Below, in pieces: positions 1 through 6,511 of a DNA stretch of 10,916 bases. Numbering within the stretch: position 1 is the first letter of the stretch; every line of letters begins with the position of its first letter. The notes below the pieces were generated by a model. It made no database searches. It was not told where the DNA came from and was given only the letters and a program-made list of their open reading frames with translations. The stretch spans positions 1 to 10,916 of the forward strand of contig CASAUJ010000044.1 of the NCBI GenBank assembly GCA_949118805.1, read 5' to 3'. A program made the translations under genes and the position numbers. The stretch comes from an uncultured Clostridia bacterium (lineage in GTDB: Bacteria > Bacillota > Clostridia > TANB77 > CAG-508).

Positions 1-1121
1 CCTATTTTAGATGGAATCTTGTATCTTGACTTTTCAAATTCTATTTCTGCCTGTTTTTGAACTTTTGAATCCTGTGTACTATGTATTGTCAATCCTGCCA
101 TATTAATATAGTTTGTCGCAAAATTTTTCGAAATCCCATATTTTTTGGCTAGATCTTCTACTACTTCCAAAATTAATGCATCTGTATGATAAGAATATAC
201 CGCTTCCTTTGTTTCTAATTTTCCTTGCTTAAAGGGTAAGTTATTTTCTATCTGGTGCATTGCTATATTATATTCTTCTTGATTGATGTAATTTAATTCT
301 AACATTTTAGTAAGGACGGTTTTGGTTCTTTTTTGAATCTTTTCTTGATTATCTTTCTCTTCAAATGGATTGTACGAATTAGGCGAATGATTCATTCCCG
401 CCAAAAAAGCACATTCTTCTAAACTTAAATCTTTTGCAGATTTACTAAAATAATATTGGGAAGCAGTTTCTACTCCATACATATTAGGTCCCACATAAAT
501 GATATTTAAATAAGCTGTTAAAACTTCATCTTTAGATAAACAAGTTTCTAATTGATATGCCTTCCACCATTCTTTTACTTTTCGAACAATACTATCTGTT
601 GAATCACCTGTTAAGTTTTTTACTAATTGTTGTGTAATTGTACTTCCCCCATAAGAAGATTTTCCAAAATGGGTAATATAAGAAAGAATCGCACCTCCTG
701 TTCTTTTTATATCCACTCCTTTATGTGTATAAAAACGTTCATCTTCAATCGCAATATAAGCATTTTTTAAATGAATTGGTATTTCCTCTGAAGAAATAAT
801 TTTATTTTTTCTTTCACATCCTAATTTTGCAATTTCCTTTCCATCTATATCAACTACAATGGAATTTTCATAATAAAGCATTTCTTTAGCTAACCTTTTC
901 CAATGATGGGTTGAAATTCCTAATTGAATGCCTATACCTACAATGAAGATTAAAATGATTCCTAGTATTATTTTTCTAAATTTACTTTTTTTCTTCTTCG
1001 ACTTTTTTCCTTTCTTCTTTTTCTTCATCTCCTGATTAGTTTCGGAATTTTTCTTTTTTCGAAAGGCTTTTGGAATATATTCTTCCTCCTCTTTTCCGTT
1101 TTTTCGAGACAACGGTATCAC
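1..1121 (-). CDS. Class A penicillin-binding protein (GT51 transglycosylase), 3' end outside window
   Basis: Bifunctional peptidoglycan synthase of the PBP1A type, which polymerises lipid II outside the membrane. About 373 residues are visible and the frame is still open at the left edge. A very Lys-rich cytoplasmic tail (about residues 31-50) precedes one membrane anchor (about 50-69). The GT51 domain shows all five expected motifs: EDERFYTH with the catalytic Glu near 126, GGSTITQQ (158-165), RKVKE (180-184), AYLNIIYVGPNMYG (203-215) and a degenerate AGMNHSPNSYNP (241-252). The transpeptidase domain would lie beyond the edge, so its presence is inferred from family architecture. The start is a GTG at 1121 with AAGGA seven bases upstream; the nearby ATG at 1123 is in another frame and hits a stop at once. 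It is divergent from the HAD gene. Confidence 0.93.
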   Translation of the reverse strand, partial: MIPLSRKNGKEEEEYIPKAFRKKKNSETNQEMKKKKKGKKSKKKKSKFRKIILGIILIFIVGIGIQLGISTHHWKRLAKEMLYYENSIVVDIDGKEIAKLGCERKNKIISSEEIPIHLKNAYIAIEDERFYTHKGVDIKRTGGAILSYITHFGKSSYGGSTITQQLVKNLTGDSTDSIVRKVKEWWKAYQLETCLSKDEVLTAYLNIIYVGPNMYGVETASQYYFSKSAKDLSLEECAFLAGMNHSPNSYNPFEEKDNQEKIQKRTKTVLTKMLELNYINQEEYNIAMHQIENNLPFKQGKLETKEAVYSYHTDALILEVVEDLAKKYGISKNFATNYINMAGLTIHSTQDSKVQKQAEIEFEKSRYKIPSKI

Positions 1122-1146
1122 ATTCCTTTCCTTAAATCTATTCAAT

Positions 1147-1174
1147 AGTATATCATAAATGGAAGAAAAAACAA
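1147..1174 (-). promoter_or_regulatory. Candidate sigma-A promoter of the PBP gene
   Basis: Reading leftwards there is TTGTTT (1174-1169), a 16-base spacer and TATACT (1152-1147), about 25 bases before the GTG start. The -10 matches 5 of 6 consensus bases, the -35 only 4 of 6, so the call is moderate. Confidence 0.4.
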
Positions 1175-1210
1175 TGTTTCAATAAACTTTTTTAAATGCT
1201 CTAAAATTAG

Positions 1211-1239
1211 TTGAAATAACTCCACAATTATGATATAAA
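1211..1239 (+). promoter_or_regulatory. Candidate sigma-A promoter of the HAD/EAL operon
   Basis: TTGAAA (1211-1216), a 17-base spacer and TATAAA (1234-1239), each 5 of 6 to consensus. It lies 33 bases before the HAD start codon. No further promoter is evident before the overlapping EAL gene, so both genes are probably transcribed from here. Confidence 0.6.
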
Positions 1240-1272
1240 AAAAAATAAAAGAATTTAATAAAAGGAGAAATT

Positions 1273-2029
1273 ATGGTTAAAGGAAAAAAAGTGATTATTT
1301 TCGATTTAGATGGTACTTTGATCGATTCTATTGGTATATGGAATCAAATTGATCAAAAATTGATTGAAACTATTTCTAATGTTAAAGTAGAAATATCTAA
1401 TCTTGACATACGGAAAGCAAAGAGATGAAAAATTAAAAGAATATAGCCAATTTTCAGATGCCTATTTAGAATATTGTGGATTTTTGAAAACAGCATATCA
1501 TTCCCAACTAAGTAAAGAAGAGATTAAAAAACTAAGATATGAAATTGCAGATGAATATTTAACCAAAATAATAGATTATAAACCAAATGCAGAAAAATTA
1601 CTACACTATTTAAAGAAAAAAGGATTTCAATTAGTACTTGCCACTACTACCAATGAACATTCCATAGAAATTTATAAAAAATTAAATAAAAATATTATTT
1701 CGAAAGCCAATTTGGAGGATATCTTCTCTCTTATCTATGCAAAATGCTCTGTTAAGCAATTAAAACCAAATCCTGAAATTCATTACAAAATATTAGAAGA
1801 ATTAAAGGTTACACCAGAAGAATGTTTAATTATAGAAGACTCGCTTATTGGAGTAGAAGCAGCTCATCATGCTAATATAGAAGTTGCTGTCATTCAAGAT
1901 CCTTATTCCGAACACAATCGATCAGAAATTAATCAATTATGTCAATATCAATTTTGTGATTTCAAACAAATGCTAACGACTATACAAAAAGAATTAGAGG
2001 AGGAAATTATTCATGAAGAAGAAAAATAA
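1273..2029 (+). CDS. HAD-superfamily hydrolase (beta-phosphoglucomutase-like), frame broken at CGG 1411-1413
   Basis: Haloacid dehalogenase-type phosphatase or phosphomutase; substrate unknown. The start is ATG at 1273 with AAAGGAG upstream. The first frame encodes the motif I loop FDLDGTLIDS (nucleophile Asp11, acid/base Asp13) and then stops at TGA 1426-1428. The rest lies in the +1 frame: motif II region LVLATTTN, motif III Lys in LKPNPEIHYKIL, and motif IV LIIEDSLIGVEAA. Skipping C1411 joins the two parts into a 251-residue protein of normal length for the family, with ...NLDI-GKQRDEKL... at the junction. All catalytic motifs are intact, which argues against an old pseudogene. The end overlaps the EAL gene by 17 bases, suggesting translational coupling. 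Whether the product is made depends on the frameshift, so this is either a recoded gene, a recent mutant or a sequence error. Confidence 0.85.
1408..1414 (+). other. +1 frameshift site, ATA-CGG-A, in the HAD gene
   Basis: The reading frame must move by +1 between about 1391 and 1425. The in-frame codons are ATA CGG; dropping the C gives ATA GGA and continues as the conserved hydrolase. The exact point is less constrained here than in spoVFB, but CGG is the only rare codon in the interval and the solution matches the spoVFB site. Confidence 0.6.
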
Positions 2030-4262
2030 AAAGTATACTACTCCTTATTCAAAAGAAAAAACTTACCAATTGAATATTGCTTTAATTTTACTAATTTTTC
2101 TGATTATTCTTGTATTATCTTTTTTCTATGTAGGCTATGTCAAAGATTTGATCTATCAAAATGTTTATCAAAATATATCTGAATTAAGCAAACAAACAGC
2201 CACTCAATTACATCTATCAATTACAGAACAAAAAAACTTTGTTAAAATTATGGTAGACTCTATTAACAGTGGTTACTTTGAAACGCCAGAAGAAATTTTT
2301 GATCGTTTTCAAATTGATTTAGAAAATTATCATTTTACAAGGTTGGTTATCTTAGATAAACAAGGAAATGGAACTACAAGTGATGGACATATTGTAAGCA
2401 ATTATCGAAACATAGAAGAATTTTTCGAACAAGAAGATGTCTATTTATCAGAAAATAGACCAAGTACTGTCTCCAATAATCAGGTCAATATTTACTCTAA
2501 AACCTTTCTCTTAAATGGTGAAGAAAAAGTATTAATGGCTACAATTAATACAATGGATTATCAAGAAATTTTATTAAGAAGATTATTTGGAAAAGGTGGT
2601 ACCTATTTAATTAATAATGATGGAACTGTTCTAATTGATTCTTTTGATAATATAAAAGAAAGTAACGCTAATTTATATGAATATATAAAAACTCGATTTC
2701 CTCAAACATTAGAGAAAGAAAAGGAAAAAATAGATGCTATGGCAAAGGCTATTAAAAATAAAGAAGATGGAACTTTTGATGCCAAACTTGGTAGTGATAC
2801 TTATTTTATTCATTATGAAAAAGTGAACATTAATGATTGGTATGTAGTAACAACAGCTGCTGATGATACCATTGCTAGTGAATTAATTCGTTTAGTTGTA
2901 ATTTCTCTTGGACTTTGTCTTTTTGTCAATCTAGTTATTATTAGTATAGCGATTTATATTGACATTTCTCATCAAAAACAGAATCATAAATTGTATCAAG
3001 TTGCTTATATCGATCCGATTACTTTACTTGGTAATGAAGCATATTTCAAAGAAAATGGGAATATTTATCTACAAAATTCCTCTCAAAAAACAAATTACAT
3101 TCTTACGTTAGACATTAATAAATTTAAAGCCTTAAATAATTTGTATGGCTATGAATTTTGTAATCATATCTTAAATACATTAGGACAAAAATTAGCTAAA
3201 ATAGTACCCCATCATAGCATAACTTGTAGGATTTCTAATGATATTTTTGCTAGTTTATTTTCTTATAAAAATGATATCCATAAACTACTAAACCTTATTT
3301 TTAATGAACTTTCCTATTTAATAGTAGAAGGTACTATGGTTCATTTAAATTTAGCAATTGGTGCCTATCCAATCAAACCAGAAGACAATGATATCCATAA
3401 AATTTTGGATAAATCTTATATGGCTAGAGCACAAATAAAAGGATTGTATCACAATAATTATTATTTGTTTGATGAGAAATTAGAGAATGAATTGATGGAA
3501 GAACAAAAAATAGAATCTTGTATGGAAGAAGCCTTGAAAAATCATGAATTTACAGTTATTTATCAACCTAAAACTTATACCAATAATGAAAAAATGGCTG
3601 GTGCAGAAGCTTTAATTCGTTGGAATAGAGATGGAAAAATACTCTCCCCTAGCCAATTTATTCCTTTGTTTGAAAAAAATAAATTTATTCTTAAACTTGA
3701 CTTATACATTTTTGAACAAGTTTGTAAAGACCTTGCTGGTTGGTTAGAAACTTATCAATATATGCCAACTATTTCAATCAATGTTTCTAAAGAACATTTT
3801 ACAAATGAAAATTTTATTGATGAATATGTGGAAATTTGTAAAAAATATCATTTAGAAACCAATTGTATTGATTTAGAGATTACAGAAAGTGCAACAATTG
3901 ATCAACATATCGATATTTTAAAAGTACTACACAATATCAAAGCACGAGGTTTTATGATATCAATCGATGATTTTGGAACTGGTTATTCTTCTTTAAGTAT
4001 GTTACAAAATATGCCAATTGATATTATTAAAATCGATAAATCCTTTGTAGATAAAGCAGATCTGCAAACAGATCATAATATGATAAATTACATTATGTTT
4101 ATGGCACAACGTTTAGGAATAAAAACAATTGTAGAAGGAGTTGAAACAAAAGAACAAATGGAATTTGTAAAAAAAATAGGCGGACATATTATACAAGGCT
4201 ATTATTATTCAAAACCAATTCCAAAAGAGGAATTCGAAAAATATTTTAAGAAAAATAAATAA
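2013..4262 (+). CDS. Membrane c-di-GMP phosphodiesterase: Cache sensor, degenerate GGDEF, EAL
   Basis: A 749-residue signalling enzyme predicted to hydrolyse cyclic di-GMP to pGpG in response to an extracellular cue. A membrane helix (about 19-41), an extracytoplasmic Cache-like sensor region (42-290) and a second helix (292-316) precede a GGDEF-like domain (about 326-490) whose signature is SNDIF (408-412), so diguanylate cyclase activity is unlikely. The EAL domain (about 500-747) keeps the expected metal and catalytic residues: EALIRW (532-537), Asn590, LEITES with Glu622, IDDFGTGYSS with Asp652-Asp653, Lys673 in IIKIDKSF, and Glu708 in VEGVET. It should therefore be an active phosphodiesterase, possibly with the GGDEF remnant acting as a nucleotide-binding regulator. 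AGAGGAGG lies nine bases before the ATG, inside the HAD gene. The ligand is unknown. Confidence 0.93.
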   Translation: MKKKNKKYTTPYSKEKTYQLNIALILLIFLIILVLSFFYVGYVKDLIYQNVYQNISELSKQTATQLHLSITEQKNFVKIMVDSINSGYFETPEEIFDRFQIDLENYHFTRLVILDKQGNGTTSDGHIVSNYRNIEEFFEQEDVYLSENRPSTVSNNQVNIYSKTFLLNGEEKVLMATINTMDYQEILLRRLFGKGGTYLINNDGTVLIDSFDNIKESNANLYEYIKTRFPQTLEKEKEKIDAMAKAIKNKEDGTFDAKLGSDTYFIHYEKVNINDWYVVTTAADDTIASELIRLVVISLGLCLFVNLVIISIAIYIDISHQKQNHKLYQVAYIDPITLLGNEAYFKENGNIYLQNSSQKTNYILTLDINKFKALNNLYGYEFCNHILNTLGQKLAKIVPHHSITCRISNDIFASLFSYKNDIHKLLNLIFNELSYLIVEGTMVHLNLAIGAYPIKPEDNDIHKILDKSYMARAQIKGLYHNNYYLFDEKLENELMEEQKIESCMEEALKNHEFTVIYQPKTYTNNEKMAGAEALIRWNRDGKILSPSQFIPLFEKNKFILKLDLYIFEQVCKDLAGWLETYQYMPTISINVSKEHFTNENFIDEYVEICKKYHLETNCIDLEITESATIDQHIDILKVLHNIKARGFMISIDDFGTGYSSLSMLQNMPIDIIKIDKSFVDKADLQTDHNMINYIMFMAQRLGIKTIVEGVETKEQMEFVKKIGGHIIQGYYYSKPIPKEEFEKYFKKNK

Positions 4263-4289
4263 AATTTACTTTCAAAATTTACATAATTT

Positions 4290-4298
4290 CATATTATA
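4290..4298 (+). promoter_or_regulatory. Possible sigma-K/sigma-E -10 element before spoVFB
   Basis: CATATTATA matches the mother-cell sigma-K -10 pattern CATANNNTA exactly, as expected for dipicolinate synthase genes. The -35 support is poor: the nearest upstream AC (4268-4269) is 20 bases away, longer than the usual 16-17. The region is AT-rich, so chance is a real alternative. Confidence 0.35.
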
Positions 4299-4333
4299 TA
4301 TAAATGTAATTTGAAAGGAGGATTTCATAAATT

Positions 4334-4913
4334 TTGGAAGTAAAAAATAAAAAAATAGGTTTTGTATTAACAGGTTCTTTTTGCACCTTTCGTAAAACAA
4401 TTCCTAAAATGAAAGAATTAATAGAACAAGGTGCAGAAATTATACCTGTTATGTCCTATCATAGTTATTCTATGGATACAAAATTTGGAAAAGCAAAAGA
4501 TTTTATTGAAGAAATTGAAAATATGACAAACAAAAAAATAATTCATACCATACAAGATGCTGAACCAATTGGTCCTAAGAAAATGACAGATATTATGATC
4601 ATTGCTCCATGTTCTCGGTAATACCATGTCAAAACTGGCTTGTGACATTATTGATACCCCAGCTACAATGGCTGCTAAATCTCATTTAAGAAATGGTTTT
4701 CCTTTAGTCATTGCCCCCTCTACCAATAATGGGTTAAGTGGAAATGCAGAAAACTTGGGAAAACTTTTAAATCGAAAAAATTATTATTTTGTACCCTTTC
4801 GACAAGATAATCCTATTACAAAACCAAGATCCATTGTATTTGATTTTGATTTACTTATAAAAACAATAGAATATGCTTTGGAAGGAGAACAAATTAGTCC
4901 TATCCTACGATAA
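4334..4913 (+). CDS. spoVFB: Dipicolinate synthase subunit B, frame broken at CGG 4616-4618
   Basis: Flavoprotein-family subunit of dipicolinate synthase, which makes the spore-core compound dipicolinic acid in the mother cell. The first frame starts at TTG 4334, 12 bases after AAAGGAGG (4314-4321), and shows the N-terminal signature KIGFVLTGSFCTF and IIAPCS before stopping at TAA 4619-4621. The +1 frame continues GNTMSKLA, DTPATMAAKSHLRN, PLVIAPSTNN, YYFVPFRQDNP and ends at 4913. Skipping C4616 gives APCS-GNTMSKLA, matching the family motif APxTGNxxSKLA, and a total of 192 residues against about 200 in Bacillus subtilis. The break is thus located to the base. The usual partner spoVFA is not adjacent: the EAL gene is upstream and the SOS gene downstream. 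A strong terminator follows. Function depends on the frame shift being translated. Confidence 0.88.
4613..4619 (+). other. +1 frameshift site, TCT-CGG-T, in spoVFB
   Basis: The family motif APC(S/T)GNxxxKLA fixes the shift exactly between TCT (Ser) and GGT (Gly). One extra C (4616) is present, and without it the frame reads TCT GGT AAT. In the unshifted frame CGG is followed directly by TAA. Confidence 0.8.
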
Positions 4914-4925
4914 CAACATAGATAC

Positions 4926-4961
4926 ATAGATAGAATAGCAACTATTCTATCTATTATTTTT
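4926..4961 (+). terminator. Intrinsic terminator of spoVFB
   Basis: A perfect 13-bp stem (4926-4938 with 4942-4954), loop CAA, followed by TTATTTTT. It begins 12 bases after the spoVFB stop and isolates it from the SOS promoter downstream. Confidence 0.85.
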
Positions 4962-4973
4962 GCCAAAACAAAA

Positions 4974-4987
4974 CAAACATTTTTTCG
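4974..4987 (-). promoter_or_regulatory. LexA (SOS) box, upstream copy
   Basis: On the minus strand CGAAAAAATGTTTG matches the Gram-positive LexA/DinR consensus CGAACRNRYGTTYG at 13 of 14 positions. It sits just upstream of the -35 of the LysM gene promoter, in inverted orientation to the second box. Confidence 0.65.
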
Positions 4988-4995
4988 AAAAGGTA

Positions 4996-5024
4996 TTGAC
5001 AAAGAAAAAATGTTCGTATATAAT
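4996..5024 (+). promoter_or_regulatory. Consensus sigma-A promoter of the LysM/YneA-like gene
   Basis: TTGACA (4996-5001), exactly 17 bases, TATAAT (5019-5024): a perfect consensus promoter. Its spacer holds a LexA box, so the promoter should be strong but tightly repressed until SOS induction. The start codon is 40 bases downstream. Confidence 0.92.
5003..5016 (+). promoter_or_regulatory. LexA (SOS) box inside the promoter spacer
   Basis: AGAAAAAATGTTCG matches CGAACRNRYGTTYG at 12 of 14 positions and lies between the -35 and -10, where bound LexA would exclude RNA polymerase. Its centre is 29 bases from that of the upstream box. Confidence 0.75.
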
Positions 5025-5064
5025 CATAAAAAACAAACAAATTTTCTTAAAAGGAGTCGATGAA

Positions 5065-5364
5065 ATGAAAATAAAAATAGTAAACAGAAAAAAATTTATA
5101 AGAAGTTCTATCTTGATCATGCTCATTATAATTAGTGGATTATTAGGAATTAGTAGAACCTATTCTAAAACGCAAATATCTTATAAAGAAGACTATATAT
5201 TAGAAGGAGATACTTTATGGAGCATTGCAGAAAATGAAATCAACACAAATGAATATTATAAAAACAAAGATATTCGAGAAGTTATTTACGAAATTAAAGA
5301 ATTAAACCATTTGCAAAGTGAAAATTTAAAAATTGGACAAAAAATATGGATACCAAATTTATAA
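5065..5364 (+). CDS. YneA-like SOS-induced cell-division suppressor (LysM protein)
   Basis: A 99-residue membrane-anchored protein: basic N-terminus, one hydrophobic helix (about 12-29), then one LysM domain (about 43-97) with YILEGDTLWSIA, the YneA-typical REVIYEIKELN (71-81) and a GQKIWIP ending. In Bacillus, YneA delays division during DNA damage, acting outside the membrane. The same role is inferred here from architecture and the two LexA boxes. The start is ATG 5065 with AAAAGGAG eight bases upstream. The frame is open back to an ATG at 4960, but that start would place the promoter inside the gene. An ATG at 5060 is out of frame and stops after two codons. lexA itself, often next to this gene, is not in the window. 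Confidence 0.85.
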   Translation: MKIKIVNRKKFIRSSILIMLIIISGLLGISRTYSKTQISYKEDYILEGDTLWSIAENEINTNEYYKNKDIREVIYEIKELNHLQSENLKIGQKIWIPNL

Positions 5365-5397
5365 AAAGATTGCTAAATAACAATCTTTTTATAAATT
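5356..5397. terminator. Bidirectional terminator shared by two convergent genes
   Basis: A perfect 17-bp stem (5356-5372 with 5381-5397) and an 8-base loop. It has A-runs on one arm and T-runs on the other, so it can terminate from both sides. Both stop codons, TAA 5362-5364 (+) and TAA 5391-5389 (-), lie inside the stem. Confidence 0.85.
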
Positions 5398-6372
5398 GGC
5401 TAATGGATTACTTTCTACTGCATTACGCACTTGATCGTTGCTAACATGAGTATATATTTCAGTTGTTGCAATACTTTCATGTCCTAGAAGTTCTTGTAAC
5501 GCACGTATATCCACTTGTCCATATTGATACATTAAAGTAGCTGCTGTATGTCTTAACTTATGGACAGAATATTTTTTAGGATCTAATCCTGCCATTTTTA
5601 ATTGATTCGTAACAATATTTTCAACTGTTCTATTACTAATTCTAGTTTTTCTCTCACTTAAAAAAAGAGCTTTGTCAGAAAACTTACTATCATGTTTTAT
5701 GCCTTCTTTTGGACGTACCTTTAAATAATCATGAATTACTTTCATACATGCTTTATTCAAGTATATGGTCCTTTCTTTATTTCCCTTACCAATAATATTT
5801 AGTTTACAATCATAAAAATCAATATCTTGCATGTTAATACCAACTAGTTCAGAAAGACGCATACCACAATTTAGAAAAAGAGTAATAATTGCATAATCCC
5901 TTTCATAATTTCGATTATCTTCATTCCATGTAACATTTAACAATTTTTTACTATCTTCTAGAGAAAGATATTTTGGTAGTCTTTTTTCCAATTTAGGAGT
6001 TTCTAAATCTTGTGCAGGATTTACCTCAATTAATTTAGCTTTCCTACTTAAATATTGAAAAAAAATTCGAATGGTTGAAACTTTTCTAGCTCTCGTAGTA
6101 GATTTACTATGATATTCACGCATTAAATAAGAGATGAAAGCATGAATATCATCTAATGTGATTTTTTTTATGGTATCAATGGTCATATCATTAATTTTAA
6201 TTTCTTTTAATTCTACTTCTTTTGTCATATGAAAATGTAATTTAATAAATCGTAAAAAAGTAGCTAAATCATAATTATATTCTTTGATACTATTAGGTGA
6301 TTTATTTAAAATGGTAATGGAATAATCTAAAAAAGAATTTAAAAATTCTGGATTCTCTTCTCTCCTTATCAT
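5389..6372 (-). CDS. Tyrosine recombinase (XerC/XerD-like integrase)
   Basis: A 327-residue site-specific recombinase. The N-terminal SAM-like core-binding domain (about 8-115) is followed by a catalytic domain with the full active set: Arg172 in CGMRLSEL, Lys196 in GKGNKER, His271 and Arg274 in HKLRHTAATLM, His298 in LGHES, and nucleophile Tyr307 in TTEIYTHV. It is therefore predicted to be active. Length and domain order fit chromosomal Xer-type enzymes rather than large phage integrases. Recombinases of this type are often found beside lexA and yneA-like genes in clostridia (from memory), so it may be a conserved neighbour and not a mobile element. The ATG at 6372 has AAGGA seven bases upstream. 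The target site is unknown; I cannot say whether this is the dif recombinase. Confidence 0.92.
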   Translation of the reverse strand: MIRREENPEFLNSFLDYSITILNKSPNSIKEYNYDLATFLRFIKLHFHMTKEVELKEIKINDMTIDTIKKITLDDIHAFISYLMREYHSKSTTRARKVSTIRIFFQYLSRKAKLIEVNPAQDLETPKLEKRLPKYLSLEDSKKLLNVTWNEDNRNYERDYAIITLFLNCGMRLSELVGINMQDIDFYDCKLNIIGKGNKERTIYLNKACMKVIHDYLKVRPKEGIKHDSKFSDKALFLSERKTRISNRTVENIVTNQLKMAGLDPKKYSVHKLRHTAATLMYQYGQVDIRALQELLGHESIATTEIYTHVSNDQVRNAVESNPLANL

Positions 6373-6415
6373 AAGTAATTCCTTCCCCTCTCTCTTTTTT
6401 TAGATTGCTAACAAT

Positions 6416-6424
6416 ATCATAACA
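6416..6424 (-). promoter_or_regulatory. Candidate extended -10 promoter of the recombinase gene
   Basis: On the minus strand TGTTATGAT has the TGn extension and a 5-of-6 -10 (TATGAT), about 44 bases before the ATG. No good -35 is seen at 17 bases, which is tolerable with an extended -10. Confidence 0.4.
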
Positions 6425-6502
6425 CTTTTCTAAAAAAATTAAAAGTTGTTTTAAAAAATAAATATTGTACTATTTTAAAAGAAAATTTCATATTTATGCA
6501 AT

Positions 6503-6509
6503 GGTGATC
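6503..6509 (+). promoter_or_regulatory. Unusual ribosome-binding site for the flippase TTG start
   Basis: GGTGATC pairs with the extreme 3' end of 16S rRNA (the right part of AAGGAGGTGATC) and not its core. Aligned that way, the spacing to TTG 6512 is about seven bases, which supports the TTG start. Confidence 0.55.
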
Positions 6510-6511
6510 AT

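Noticed and set aside
4275..4312. AT-rich inverted repeat (AAATT-T-ACAT and ATGTAATTT) around the spoVFB promoter region
   Set aside because: Only nine pairs, all but two A-T, with a bulge and a 19-base loop; too weak to call an operator.
4418..5002. Minus-strand open frames opposite spoVFB and the SOS promoter
   Set aside because: They lack ribosome-binding sites and recognisable domains, and they cross a strong terminator and promoter of the plus strand.
4960..5064. Upstream extension of the LysM gene to an ATG at 4960
   Set aside because: It would put the consensus promoter and both LexA boxes inside the coding region. ATG 5065 has a proper ribosome-binding site.
5367..6411. A 10-base direct repeat, AGATTGCTAA, at 5367-5376 and 6402-6411, flanking the recombinase gene like attachment sites
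   Set aside because: One copy is part of the terminator loop and stem, and 10-base repeats are expected by chance in 11 kb of AT-rich DNA. No other sign of an integrated element.
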